This document shows, one piece after another, positions 1-8,826 of a stretch of 64,000 nt of DNA. Positions within the stretch are counted from its first letter, which is position 1; each line of letters begins with the position of its first letter. Under the pieces are notes generated by a model. It made no database searches. It worked only from the letters and a program-made list of their open reading frames with translations, and was not told where the DNA came from. Source of the stretch: TMP-7 sp038212445 (lineage in GTDB: Bacteria > Acidobacteriota > Terriglobia > Bryobacterales > Bryobacteraceae); the NCBI GenBank assembly GCA_038212445.1, contig JBBQUM010000008.1:1-64000 (forward strand). The letters run 5' to 3'. The position numbers were made by a program, and so were the translations under genes.

Positions 1-291
1 CACCGCCCTTGGAAAACGCTCCCGCGTTTCCCACATTCCCACAGCGCCTACGATTGCTTCTTTCCTCAAACAAAAGAAAGACTCCAGCCTCACCCACCCT
101 CAACGCCCCGCTTCAGGCTCATCCTTCGATGAGAAAATGCTGTATGACCGCATTTGGTCAATCGACGCTCAGCGGCCAATGCCAGCGGGCCTCTCCTGCG
201 GTAAGGTCGCGCAAAACAGGATAAAGTCCGGCCAGTGGCGTTGGCCCACTGCGTGCATCCCCACCGGGTAACACAACAGGATTGAGGTATT
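1..291. other. Leading stretch without a supported gene
   Basis: I see no convincing gene before the histidine kinase. A 71-codon open frame near the left edge has low-complexity composition, no ribosome binding site and no recognisable motif, so I treat it as chance. A short inverted repeat (CAGTGG...CCACTG) lies near position 230-249, just upstream of the kinase, and could be regulatory or nothing. Confidence 0.4.
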
Positions 292-1377
292 ATGGCGACG
301 TCATTCCAAGGTTTTCGGTCTCTCGTTGAAAACAGCCCGGACGCGATTTCTTTGATCGATGCTCACGGCGAGATCCTCTACGGCAGCGCGTCGAACATCA
401 AGCTGTTTGGATACCGGCCGGAAGAACTGATCGGCCGCAATTGTCTCGAACTGATCCACCCCGATGACCGTGACCATTCAAGCCGAGTGCTGAACGAAGT
501 GGCAGCCGCCGCGCCCGGCCCCCTGCAGTGGGACGCCAGAGTCCTCCACAAGAACGGAAACTACTCCTGGATTGAAAGCACCGCTTCAAATTTGCTTTCG
601 GAGACAGAGGTAAACGCGATTGTTGTGCATCAGCGGGATATCAATCTGCGCAAGGCCGTAGAGGAGGACCGGCAGCGCAACCTTGTCGAACTCGCACGTT
701 CGAACCTGCGTTTGGAGGAGTTCGCCTACACGGCGGCGCATGATCTACGGGAGCCGCTAAGAGCCATCCGAGTGTATGCAGAACTGCTCAGTTCCAGGCT
801 CAACATGGACCCCCAAGCCAGTCACATGTTCGACTTCATCATCGACGGCGCCAAACGGATGTCCACCGTAATCGACGATCTACTGTCGTTCGCAAGCACG
901 GGGGTACACAATCCCCCGCAGTCCGCTGATCTGGAGCACGCCATGACGCAAGCTGCCAAAAATCTTTCGGTGGACATCAAGGCCAGCGACGCTGATATCA
1001 CCGTAGGCAGGCTGCCGTCGGTCATGGGCAATGAAATTCACCTCGTGCGTCTGCTGCAGAACCTGATTAGCAATGCTTTGAAATATCGTTCTGAACGGAC
1101 AATTCGAGTCGACGTTTCGGCCGAATCTCGTGACGGCGGCTGGGTGATAAGCGTGGCCGACAATGGCATAGGTATCGCTGCTGAATACCAGGAACAAATA
1201 TTCAAGCCGTTCGTCCGGCTCGCCAAGTCCGACGTTGCCGGTGCGGGGCTGGGCCTGGCGGTTTGCCGGAAGATCGTGGAAGGCATGGGCGGAACGATCT
1301 GGGTAGAATCTGAAGTCGGGGTAGGTTCTACCTTCAGATTCACTACGCCCGGTCAGGCCCCGAGCCAGCCTTCCTAA
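292..1377 (+). CDS. PAS-domain sensor histidine kinase (soluble, orphan)
   Basis: This 361-residue protein is a cytoplasmic two-component sensor kinase. It has an N-terminal PAS domain (about residues 8-125, including the FGYRPEELIG and WIESTASNLL segments), a short linker, a HisKA dimerisation domain with the phospho-acceptor His in AAHDLREPLRAI (about 150-160), and a HATPase domain with N-box NLISNALKY, G1 box DNGIGIA and G2 box GAGLGLAV. I see no transmembrane segment, so it should sense an internal signal or ligand through PAS. The ATG at 292 fits the start of the PAS domain. No response regulator lies beside it, so its partner is unknown. The kinase class is certain; the signal is not. 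Confidence 0.93.
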   Translation: MATSFQGFRSLVENSPDAISLIDAHGEILYGSASNIKLFGYRPEELIGRNCLELIHPDDRDHSSRVLNEVAAAAPGPLQWDARVLHKNGNYSWIESTASNLLSETEVNAIVVHQRDINLRKAVEEDRQRNLVELARSNLRLEEFAYTAAHDLREPLRAIRVYAELLSSRLNMDPQASHMFDFIIDGAKRMSTVIDDLLSFASTGVHNPPQSADLEHAMTQAAKNLSVDIKASDADITVGRLPSVMGNEIHLVRLLQNLISNALKYRSERTIRVDVSAESRDGGWVISVADNGIGIAAEYQEQIFKPFVRLAKSDVAGAGLGLAVCRKIVEGMGGTIWVESEVGVGSTFRFTTPGQAPSQPS

Positions 1378-1510
1378 CCGGCGGTGTTTTCCGAGCCTCA
1401 AGCTACCTGAATCACAAGACGACTCATTGGACCTTGGTCAACGAGGCACAGTTCCCTCGGCGAACGAAGAAATCCCCGCCCCGGCAAGTTCCGTTGTCGC
1501 AGGGATTTTG

Positions 1511-1809
1511 TCAAGCAGACGGTAACAACCGAACTTCAAGCCTGAACAGCACATTGTCCGGATGTTCGTGACGCCAGCTGAAGTATTCCCGCTGCTGCGC
1601 AGACTTAGTCCTGTGAAACTCCCAGTAGTCGCGATGCTGCTCCCCGACATAAACCGGATAAGCGCGATCCTCATGGTCGTTAACTTGTGATAGTCGCGAG
1701 CCTGCTTGTCGTAATACCTCTTGTCCCGGTGGTCGGCAGCCCGCATCGCCACCGAGGTAGTGAGCGCGGCGCCAACGAGAAATGCCGTCAAGATCAGGAA
1801 ACGACGCAT
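1511..1809 (-). pseudogene. Small secreted protein, broken by a one-base frameshift
   Basis: The reading frame starts at ATG 1809, behind a good ribosome binding site (GAGGT, 9 nt spacing), with a clear signal peptide (MRRFLILTAFLVGAALTTS) and a charged segment DHRDKRYYDKQARDYHK. At about 1680-1684 the frame breaks. One base further on it continues sensibly as NDHEDRAYPVYVGEQHRDYW, then FHRTKSAQQREYFSWRHEHP, to a TGA at 1511-1513. Joined, the two halves make a roughly 98-residue exported protein rich in Tyr, His, Arg and Asp, of a type I associate with acidobacteria but cannot name functionally. The loss is one nucleotide after the HK codons. It is either a real mutation or a sequencing error, and I cannot tell which from the sequence. 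Confidence 0.7.
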
Positions 1810-2106
1810 GCCGTTGTTACCTCGCAGATTCACTGGCCCTCCCGCACCACTCATCTCGATAGAACTTGGCGTCCGGAGGTCTTTGGGGCAGTGACCTTCC
1901 GCGGTCAATTGACCCTGCGCGGTCAGTTCACCATTCAGACTCTTGCCGTCTGGCGCTCCCCGGATGCGAGAAGCAATGAACGGATCGATTTGTCGACCGT
2001 CGGCCAATGGAGTGCCTCGATATATTTGCTGGAGCCGAGATCTGCCGGACGGTAAACCCGAAGCGGTCGCGGACTACATTTTTTGTAGGCTAAATAAAAA
2101 TCTAAA
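1810..2106. other. Intergenic region with short repeats upstream of the sorting-signal protein
   Basis: About 300 bases between two divergent genes. It contains an imperfect two-copy tandem repeat at about 1899-1932 (CGCGGTCAATTGACC then CGCGGTCAGTTCACC) and, at 2074-2088, an inverted repeat CTACA-TTTTT-TGTAG about 20 bases before the next start codon. The second could be an operator or a short RNA hairpin in the leader. No open frame here looks coding. Confidence 0.35.
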
Positions 2107-2862
2107 ATGAAGCTATTCAAGACAACAACGGTGGCGTGGGGTGTCGCATTAATAGGCTGTATGCTGGCGACACCCGCTCATGCTGATGACTGGAACAAGA
2201 AGACGTCGGTCACATTCAGTGGCCCAGTCGAGATTCCTGGGGTACACCTGACTGGATGGGGAGTACTACCGGCGGGAACGTACGTGTTCAAGATTCTGGA
2301 TTCGCAGTCGGACCGCCATATCGTCCAGATTTTTAATCAGGACGAAACCACCATCTATGCCACCGTGCTTGCGATTCCAAACTACCGGCTCAAGGCGACC
2401 GACAAAACCGTCATAACCTTCACTGAACGAGCGGCGGGCGATCCCGAAGCCTTACGCGCCTGGTTCTATCCGGGTGCAAACTGGGGCGAAGAATTTGTCT
2501 ACCCCAAGGCCAAAGCCATAGCCCTCGCGAAGGCTACCAACACCCCGGTGCTCTATACGGCAGTAGAACTTCCGGTCGAAGTTACAGAGCCCACCAAGTT
2601 GGCTGACACGCCGCTGGTGACCGAAATGAAGAAGGCTCCGATTATGGCGATCAAGCCAACCGGAGAAGAGGTTGCCGTAGTTGAAGTCGTCACTGCTCCA
2701 CCTACTCAAGGTCAAGTAGCAGGGGTTCCGGCGACATCCGGCGAAGCTGACCGGGCGTTGCCTTCAACGGCGAGTTCCTTGCCGTTGTTCGGTTTGCTTG
2801 GCCTTATCGCACTCAGCGGGGCGTTCACCGTCCGTGCGGTGGAAGTTCGCGTCCGCAAGTAG
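2107..2862 (+). CDS. Secreted protein with LPXTG-like C-terminal sorting signal
   Basis: This 251-residue exported protein has a signal peptide ending near ATPAHA-DD and an about 130-residue globular part (motifs TFSGPVEIPGVHLTGWG, LPAGTYVFKILD, ATDKTVITF). A Val/Ala/Pro/Thr-rich linker follows, and then a classic tripartite tail: LPSTA at residues 218-222, a hydrophobic stretch (LPLFGLLGLIALSGAF) and a basic end (VRVRK). That tail is what sortases recognise, which is unusual in a Gram-negative-type organism. A sortase-like gene lies 1.8 kb downstream, so the two are likely enzyme and substrate. The globular domain is one I associate with acidobacterial proteins of unknown function. The sorting signal is seen directly; the anchoring is inferred. 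Confidence 0.8.
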   Translation: MKLFKTTTVAWGVALIGCMLATPAHADDWNKKTSVTFSGPVEIPGVHLTGWGVLPAGTYVFKILDSQSDRHIVQIFNQDETTIYATVLAIPNYRLKATDKTVITFTERAAGDPEALRAWFYPGANWGEEFVYPKAKAIALAKATNTPVLYTAVELPVEVTEPTKLADTPLVTEMKKAPIMAIKPTGEEVAVVEVVTAPPTQGQVAGVPATSGEADRALPSTASSLPLFGLLGLIALSGAFTVRAVEVRVRK

Positions 2863-2930
2863 TCCCAAAAGGACGACGGGCGGCGCGTTGACCCTCAACG
2901 CGCCGCGGTCCCCGAGAAAGAGGCGCGGAC

Positions 2931-4658
2931 GTGCGACCAAGAGTAATCCCGATACTGGCAGCCCTGGTAAAGGGCCGGAAGAATGGGGCTGCCCGCGAGA
3001 CCAAAGCGCGGGGATTGGGAGTTCTCAATTCGCCTCTGCTGAACAAGGGAACTGCCTTCACGGCGGAGGAGAGGAACGACCTCGGTCTGAACGGTTTGCT
3101 TCCGCCGGACATCAGCACGCTTGAGGTGCAGGTGAAGCGCGCCTACATTCAGTACGAGAGGCTACCGGATGCCCTCAGCAAGAATGTCTACCTCACGGGG
3201 CTCCACGACCGCAATGAGGTCCTGTTTTACCGGCTGTTCTCAGAACATCTCCGCGAAATGATCCCCATCGTCAACGACCTGACGGTTGGGATGGCGATGG
3301 CACAATACCACCACGAGTGCCGGCGTCCTCGCGGCGTCTACCTCTCCATCGACCATGGCGACACGATAGAAGAAGCCTTTGCCCAGATTGGCACGGGACC
3401 AAATAGCATTGACCTGATCCTGGCCACCGACGCCGAACAGATCCTCGGGATCGGAGATTGGGGTGTGGGTGGCATAGAGGTAGCCATCGGGAAGCTGGCT
3501 ATTTATACAGCCGCCGGAGGAATCGATCCCACACGCGTAATCCCTGTGATGCTCGATGTCGGCACCAACCGCCAGAATCTCCTGGATGACTCCACTTACA
3601 TCGGAAACAGGCACGCTCGGATCCGCGGTGAGCGTTATGACGTTTTTATCGAATCCTACGTCTCAACCGTCACCCGGCTCTTCCCCAGTGCGCTGCTCCA
3701 GTGGGAGGACTTCGCTCCTGGCAACGGGCGACGGATTCTCGACAAATACCGTTACGATATCTGCACCTTTAACGACGACATACAAGGGACGGGTGCGATT
3801 ACGCTTGCGGCAGCCATTTCCGCCGTCCGCATTTGCGGGACGCCACTACGCAATCAGCGCGTGGTCATATTCGGCTCAGGTACGGCAGGTATCGGGGTAG
3901 CCGACCAACTTCGTGACGCCATGGTGCGTGAAGGCCTTACCAAGGAAGAAGCCGCCAGACACTTCTGGTGCGTGGACCGTCAAGGTCTGATCACCACCGG
4001 CATGGCCGGTCAAATCACCGACTACCAGGCCGCCTACGCCCGGGAGACGGCCGAGAGTAAAGGGTGGAAGTCCGACGCCGGCGGCATCGGTCTGGCCGAA
4101 GTCGTCCACCGGGTACGGCCAACGATGTTGGTCGGCGCGTCCACTTCGTTTGGCAGCTTTACTGAAGCCATCGTCAAGGATATGGCCGCCCATACTGCGA
4201 GGCCGATCATTTTTGCGCTTTCAAAGCCCGCCACACGAGCTGAGGCCAACCCCGCCGACCTGGTTGCATGGACTGAAGGACGAGCTTTGATCGCCACCGG
4301 CAGCCCGTGTGGTCCAGTGACCTATAAAGGTGTGACCTACGTCATCGGCCAGGTGAACAACGCCATGCTATATCCCGGACTGTGCCTGGGCGCGATCGTT
4401 TCCCGAGCCCGGCTGGTGAGTGATGGAATGTTTGCCGCTGCGGCCAGCGCAGTGTCCAGCCTCGTGGCCGTGCGGCAGCCGGGTGCCTCATTGCTGCCGC
4501 ATATCGACGATCTGCGGAGCGTGTCAGCCACCGTTGGGGCAGCCGTCGCACTGGCTTCGGAAGCCGAAGGCTTAGCGGGAGTCGCGTTGGATGACGTCGT
4601 CCAACAGGTGCAGGATGCGATGTGGCAGCCCGAATACCACCATATTCAAGCGTCTTGA
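2931..4658 (+). CDS. Malic enzyme (NAD(P)-dependent malate decarboxylase) with altered catalytic motif
   Basis: This 575-residue protein has the full malic enzyme fold. The N-terminal domain includes PLLNKGTAFTAEERNDLGL and RNEVLFYRLFSEHL. The metal site is WEDFAPGNGRRIL plus FNDDIQGTG, the catalytic-Lys region is GKLAIYTAAGGIDP, and the NAD domain carries VVIFGSGTAGIG. The enzyme would convert malate to pyruvate and CO2. The motif normally read as (V)YTPTVG or (V)YDPTVG is NDLTVG here (Asn at 3273-3275, residue 115). The Tyr usually assigned as general acid is therefore missing and the motif Pro is Leu, so activity may be lost or changed. The GTG start has an AGAGG 7 nt upstream; the first 25 residues are atypical and a later start is possible. 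Confidence 0.88.
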   Translation: MRPRVIPILAALVKGRKNGAARETKARGLGVLNSPLLNKGTAFTAEERNDLGLNGLLPPDISTLEVQVKRAYIQYERLPDALSKNVYLTGLHDRNEVLFYRLFSEHLREMIPIVNDLTVGMAMAQYHHECRRPRGVYLSIDHGDTIEEAFAQIGTGPNSIDLILATDAEQILGIGDWGVGGIEVAIGKLAIYTAAGGIDPTRVIPVMLDVGTNRQNLLDDSTYIGNRHARIRGERYDVFIESYVSTVTRLFPSALLQWEDFAPGNGRRILDKYRYDICTFNDDIQGTGAITLAAAISAVRICGTPLRNQRVVIFGSGTAGIGVADQLRDAMVREGLTKEEAARHFWCVDRQGLITTGMAGQITDYQAAYARETAESKGWKSDAGGIGLAEVVHRVRPTMLVGASTSFGSFTEAIVKDMAAHTARPIIFALSKPATRAEANPADLVAWTEGRALIATGSPCGPVTYKGVTYVIGQVNNAMLYPGLCLGAIVSRARLVSDGMFAAAASAVSSLVAVRQPGASLLPHIDDLRSVSATVGAAVALASEAEGLAGVALDDVVQQVQDAMWQPEYHHIQAS

Positions 4659-4667
4659 GATTCGGGG

Positions 4668-5279
4668 ATGAAGCTTGTGATCCGAGACATCCAGCGCGCT
4701 TCAATCCTGCGGCGAGTGCGGCTGATACTCTTTGCCGTCGCCGTGCCCCTGCTCGGCTTTGCCTGATTCAGCCTACTGGACAGTTGGGGTTATCAGTACC
4801 AGGAAGGTCGCCGGCTCGATCTCTTATTGCCTGCAGGCAAGCTATTAAACCCGCTCGTAAAACCTGTTCAGACGTTTACGGATCGAGCGGGCGGCGTTGT
4901 AGGACGCATCGAAATCCCAAGTCTCAGCCTCTCCGTCGTGGTGGCTGAAGGCGTGGGCAGCCACACCCTGCGACATGCCGCTGGTCACATCCCCGGTACC
5001 GCGTTACCCGGACAGCGCGGGAACACCGCAATCTCGGCACATCGCGATACATTCTTTCGCCCGCTCCGGAACATACGGCTGAACGACACCATCATCATCG
5101 CCACGTTGAGTGGTGTCTATCAATACAAGGTAGTGTACACGGCGATTGTTAGTCCGAACGACGTTAGCGTGTTGGAAGCTGGGACACACGAGGTTCTGAC
5201 TCTCGTCACCTGCTATCCCTGTTATTATGTTGGCCCTGCACCTGGCCGCTTCATCGTCCGCGCTGCGCGGATCACCTAA
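4668..5279 (+). pseudogene. Class D-like sortase interrupted by an in-frame TGA
   Basis: From ATG 4668 the frame encodes a basic start, the N-terminal membrane anchor (RLILFAVAVPLLGFA), then TGA at 4764-4766. It continues in the same frame with FSLLDSWGYQYQEGRRLD and a complete sortase catalytic domain. The domain has a His in ISAHRDTFF, the catalytic Cys in LTLVTCYPC, and an Arg in GRFIVRA near the C terminus. Without the TGA the protein is 203 residues, a normal class D length. It would be a membrane transpeptidase that attaches LPXTG-type proteins, and the LPSTA protein 1.8 kb upstream is a natural substrate. A TTG at 4827 could restart translation but would omit the membrane anchor. The simplest reading is a recent nonsense mutation. 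Confidence 0.75.
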
Positions 5280-5386
5280 CTGCGCACCCCTTAGCTCGCA
5301 CGGTACCTGATACCCAGGAGTACTGCATCTTTGAAAACCGAAGTACTGGTAAGACCCTATGGGTTTGGGAGCCGGGCCACTGCATA

Positions 5387-5941
5387 ATGGGTTCCATGGA
5401 ACAGGCAACCACGACTTTCCGGCCAGCCCTGATGACGGCGATCACCGGCAACACGATCGCCGGGGTAGGCGGCATCGTCGAGGATTCTTCAACGAACCTC
5501 CGCGTTGAAGTGACCTTCGATGATGCCTCCGGACCGCTCGTAATTGGAGAGCTGTTCCGCGTGGAGAGCGGCGACGAAGTGATCGTTACCGAACTTCGCG
5601 CCTACCGGTTGGACGAGCGCGGCGCCTGCCTTCTGCTGAGCGCCCTCCACCGCGCCTCAGTGCGTGACATGGAGCAATTGGCGAAATCCTATTTCGTCGA
5701 TTTGAGGCTCGATGAACCGGTAGCGGACCGTACGCCTCAAACCGTCACCTTCCGGTCCGCAACTTTACTCCGGCGAAAGCCGGTGCTGGGCGCTGAGATC
5801 GAGGGCGTGATCTCTCGCCTACGCCTGTCGTTCACCACCGAGCCCGGAAAACGCTCGCGCCGACCGCGTCTGGTGCCGTCAGAGGCATCGCAGGCTTTTC
5901 TGTTTATGCGGGAAATGGTGGCGCCGGCGCCGTCATCCTGA
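5387..5941 (+). CDS. Hypothetical cytoplasmic protein
   Basis: An open frame of 184 residues, with ATG at 5387 or, three codons later, at 5396. I do not recognise a family. It has no signal peptide or membrane segment. The predicted content is mostly beta strands (for example NLRVEVTFDDASGPLVIG and QTVTFRSATLLRR) with a basic Arg-rich stretch (GKRSRRPRLVPSEA) near the C terminus. Codon usage matches neighbouring genes, and a strong terminator follows 43 bases after its stop, which supports it as a real, independently terminated gene. Confidence 0.6.
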   Translation: MGSMEQATTTFRPALMTAITGNTIAGVGGIVEDSSTNLRVEVTFDDASGPLVIGELFRVESGDEVIVTELRAYRLDERGACLLLSALHRASVRDMEQLAKSYFVDLRLDEPVADRTPQTVTFRSATLLRRKPVLGAEIEGVISRLRLSFTTEPGKRSRRPRLVPSEASQAFLFMREMVAPAPSS

Positions 5942-5984
5942 TCGATTTTTGACCCGAACCTCCGAATAGTTAGACCTCCTTCCA

Positions 5985-6014
5985 CGCCGGGTTCCTCGAC
6001 CCGGCGTTTTTTTT
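5985..6014 (+). terminator. Rho-independent terminator
   Basis: A perfect 8-bp stem CGCCGGGT / ACCCGGCG with a six-base loop (TCCTCG) is followed directly by eight T residues. It ends the transcript of the hypothetical gene stopping at 5941 and separates it from the propeller gene starting at 6045. Confidence 0.92.
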
Positions 6015-6044
6015 GTGTGTGGGCTCTCCGGTAAGATAGCCGTA

Positions 6045-7331
6045 ATGCGTCCGGCCGTTCTCTCTGTTCTGTTCCTCTCCGTCTGTGCCTTGGCGGACAA
6101 CTGGCCGCAATGGCGCGGGCCTTCTCACAACGGGCTCGCCAGCGGTGCTGCTCCGGTCACCTGGAACAGTACCGAACACATTCAATGGAAAGCTACGATT
6201 CCTGGGCGGGGACACTCCACTCCTGTCATCTGGGAGAATCGCATTTTCCTGACTACTGCAGTCCCGTCGAACGCCGCGGCCGCTGGCGGATCGAGGGACA
6301 ACTCGCGCGGACCTGGCGGCGGCGCGGGAAGCGGCGCCGAGCACCGGTTTGTCCTCATGTGTCTCGATCGCCAGACCGGCAAAGTCCTGTGGGAGCGAAC
6401 GGTGAAAACCGCGACGCCGCACGAGGGCTACCACCAGATGTACGGCAGTTTCGCGTCGAACAGTCCGGTCACCGACGGCAAACACGTATGGGCGTTCTTC
6501 GGATCGCGAGGGATCTTCTGTTTCGACCTCGAGGGTAAGCTGGCCTGGTCGAAGGATGTGCCGCCCCTGAAAATGCGCCTCGAGTTCGGTGAGGGCACCG
6601 CACCCACGCTCGCGGGAGATCGGATCATCCTCAACTTCGACCAGGAAGGCGGGTCGTACATCATCGCCCTCGACAAGAACAGCGGGAAGCAACTCTGGCG
6701 GCAGGATCGGGATGAACCGAGTGCGTGGTCGCAGCCGCTGGTGGTACGCCATCAGGGGAAGGATCAGGTGATCGTGGCAGCCACCAACCGTGTACGCTCC
6801 TACGATCTCGAGACCGGAAAACTGATTTGGGAGTGTGGCGGACTGGGCGGCAACGTGATTCCGGCGCCGGTGGAACGCGACGGCGTCGTGTATGTGATGA
6901 GCGGCTTTCGCAATCCCAACATGTTGGCCATCAAGCTTGGACGCGAGGGCGATCTTACCGGTACCGACGCGGTGCTGTGGACGAACCAGCGCGGAAATTC
7001 CTATACGGCGTCGCCGGTGCTCGACGGTGACAAACTATACGTCATCACCGACAACGGGATGTTGAGTTGCTTCGACGTCAAGACCGGCAAGCCTTTCTAC
7101 CACCTGCAGCGGTTGCCCAAGCCATACAATTTCAAAGCCTCGCCGGTAGCCGCCGGCGGCAGGCTCTACCTCGCTACCGAGGAGGGCGACGTCGTGGTGG
7201 TGAAGATGGGCGAGAAATTCGAGGTGCTCGCCACGAATACGCTCGCCGACGAGTTCTTTATCGCCAGTCCCGTGGTGGTGGATGGAACCATGTTCCTGCG
7301 CGGCCGCAACACGCTGTACTCCATCCGCTAG
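6045..7331 (+). CDS. Secreted PQQ-type beta-propeller protein
   Basis: A 428-residue exported protein with a short signal peptide (MRPAVLSVLFLSVCALA-DNWPQWRGP) and repeated propeller blades of the PQQ/BamB type. Recurrent motifs include LDRQTGKVLWERTV, LDKNSGKQLWR, YDLETGKLIWECGG and FDVKTGKPFYHL. Such proteins are common in Acidobacteria and Planctomycetes and are usually periplasmic; the role here is unknown. The start at ATG 6045 places the signal peptide correctly, whereas an upstream in-frame start would overlap the leader after the terminator. A second protein of the same class lies at 19250-20461. Confidence 0.87.
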   Translation: MRPAVLSVLFLSVCALADNWPQWRGPSHNGLASGAAPVTWNSTEHIQWKATIPGRGHSTPVIWENRIFLTTAVPSNAAAAGGSRDNSRGPGGGAGSGAEHRFVLMCLDRQTGKVLWERTVKTATPHEGYHQMYGSFASNSPVTDGKHVWAFFGSRGIFCFDLEGKLAWSKDVPPLKMRLEFGEGTAPTLAGDRIILNFDQEGGSYIIALDKNSGKQLWRQDRDEPSAWSQPLVVRHQGKDQVIVAATNRVRSYDLETGKLIWECGGLGGNVIPAPVERDGVVYVMSGFRNPNMLAIKLGREGDLTGTDAVLWTNQRGNSYTASPVLDGDKLYVITDNGMLSCFDVKTGKPFYHLQRLPKPYNFKASPVAAGGRLYLATEEGDVVVVKMGEKFEVLATNTLADEFFIASPVVVDGTMFLRGRNTLYSIR

Positions 7332-7410
7332 CGCCTTCGCCGGTGGACTCTCGCGCTGCGATCGTTGTATCCTTTGTTTACCCCCGTCCGTAGTTTGCTG
7401 GAGTTCAGCC

Positions 7411-8826
7411 ATGTCAACGACGGCACAGCCGCTACGGAATTCTGAAACTTTTTTCTCTTCGCTCCGCGAGGCTCTCCTCGGCGGCAAGCGCGACTATACC
7501 GAAGGCAGCATCAGCCGCGCCATCACTCTGCTCGCCATCCCCATGGTGCTCGAGATGACCATGGAATCCCTGTTCGGCGTGGTAGACGTCTTCTTCGTGG
7601 CACACCTCGGCGCGGATGCACTGGCGACCGTCGCCCTTACTGAATCCATGCTGACGCCGTTGTTTGCCATCGCTCTCGGATTGAGCATGGGGACGACGGC
7701 GATAGTCGCGCGCCGAATCGGCGAGAAGGAGCCCGAACAGGCTTCCGTCGCCGCGGTACAGGCGCTGGTGGTGGGCGTTATCATTTCGGCGATTATCGGC
7801 GTGAGCGGTGCTTTGCTGGCGCCGCATATGCTCAGCCTGATGGGTGCGAGCGACTCGATTGTCAGAACCGGCTCAGGTTATACACGGATGATCTTCGGCG
7901 GCAGCGCTACCATCTTCTTCCTGTTCCTCATCAACGCCGTATTCCGCGGTGCGGGCGACCCTAGCATCGCAATGCGCAGTCTGTGGCTCGCCAACGCGAT
8001 CAACATCGTCCTGAACCCGTGTCTCATTCTGGGTCTTGGGCCCTTCCCCGCCCTGGGCGTCACCGGGTCCGCGGTTGGCACTACAATCGGCCGCGGCGTC
8101 GGCGTCTGTTATCAACTCTGGCACCTCACCCGCGGACAGAGCCGGATCCACATTCACCCCAGCCAGATGCGCGTCGACTGGGAGGTGATGAAGCGGTTGG
8201 TCAGACTGTCGCTCGGCGGCATGTTCCAGTACTTGATCAATGTATCGAGTTGGATAGCGCTGGTCCGCATGGCCGCGAGTTTCGGCAGCGCCGCCATCGC
8301 CGGTTACTCGCTCGCCATTCGCATCATCATTTTTGGAATCCTGCCTAGTTGGGGGATGAGCAACGCTGCAGCCACGCTGGTGGGGCAGAATCTGGGCGCC
8401 AAGAAGCCTGACCGTGCGGAGAAGAGCGTCTGGCTGGGCGGCTTCTACAATATGTGCTTCATGGGAGCGCTGGGCCTGATCTTCATCATGTTCGCCCGTC
8501 CCATCGTGTCCATCTTCACCCAGGACCCGGAGATTGTCGGGATCGCCGCCATGACGTTGAGGACCATTAGCTACGGCTACGTTTTCTACGCCTATGGCAT
8601 GGTGATCGTCCAATCCTTTAACGGCGCCGGGGACACGCGAACGCCCACGCTCATCAACCTGTTCTGTTACTGGCTGTGGCAACTGCCTCTGGCCTACTGG
8701 TTGGCCTTCAAGGCAGGTTTCGGCGTACGCGGCATCTTCATTGCAATCGCGGTGGCCGAATCCACCATGGCTGTGATCGGCATACTTGCGTTTCGGCGCG
8801 GGAAGTGGAAGACAATCAAGGTGTGA
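7411..8826 (+). CDS. MATE family multidrug/toxin efflux transporter
   Basis: This 471-residue membrane protein has the twelve-helix, two-bundle MATE pattern. Helix 1 is typical (ITLLAIPMVLEMTMESLFGVVDV), with FFVAHLGADALATVALTES after it and a second matching half beginning around LVRLSLGGMFQYLINV. MATE proteins expel cationic drugs or metabolites using a Na+ or H+ gradient. I chose ATG 7411 (GGAG 8 nt upstream) because upstream sequence in frame is unlike coding sequence. The next gene overlaps its stop by 4 bases, so the two are translationally coupled. Confidence 0.93.
   Translation: MSTTAQPLRNSETFFSSLREALLGGKRDYTEGSISRAITLLAIPMVLEMTMESLFGVVDVFFVAHLGADALATVALTESMLTPLFAIALGLSMGTTAIVARRIGEKEPEQASVAAVQALVVGVIISAIIGVSGALLAPHMLSLMGASDSIVRTGSGYTRMIFGGSATIFFLFLINAVFRGAGDPSIAMRSLWLANAINIVLNPCLILGLGPFPALGVTGSAVGTTIGRGVGVCYQLWHLTRGQSRIHIHPSQMRVDWEVMKRLVRLSLGGMFQYLINVSSWIALVRMAASFGSAAIAGYSLAIRIIIFGILPSWGMSNAAATLVGQNLGAKKPDRAEKSVWLGGFYNMCFMGALGLIFIMFARPIVSIFTQDPEIVGIAAMTLRTISYGYVFYAYGMVIVQSFNGAGDTRTPTLINLFCYWLWQLPLAYWLAFKAGFGVRGIFIAIAVAESTMAVIGILAFRRGKWKTIKV

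Noticed and set aside
9..224. 71-codon open frame at the left edge
   Set aside because: No ribosome binding site, no motif and composition unlike the neighbouring genes.
1438..2007. 189-codon minus-strand frame as one protein
   Set aside because: Its first part is non-coding sequence and its last part is the wrong frame after a frameshift; the real gene is 1511-1809.
4764..4766. TGA in the sortase gene as another selenocysteine codon
   Set aside because: It lies in the membrane anchor, not at a redox site. The hairpins I could draw after it have their loop 11-12 nt from the UGA or a 15-base loop, outside the SECIS constraints met by the other two sites. A nonsense mutation is simpler.
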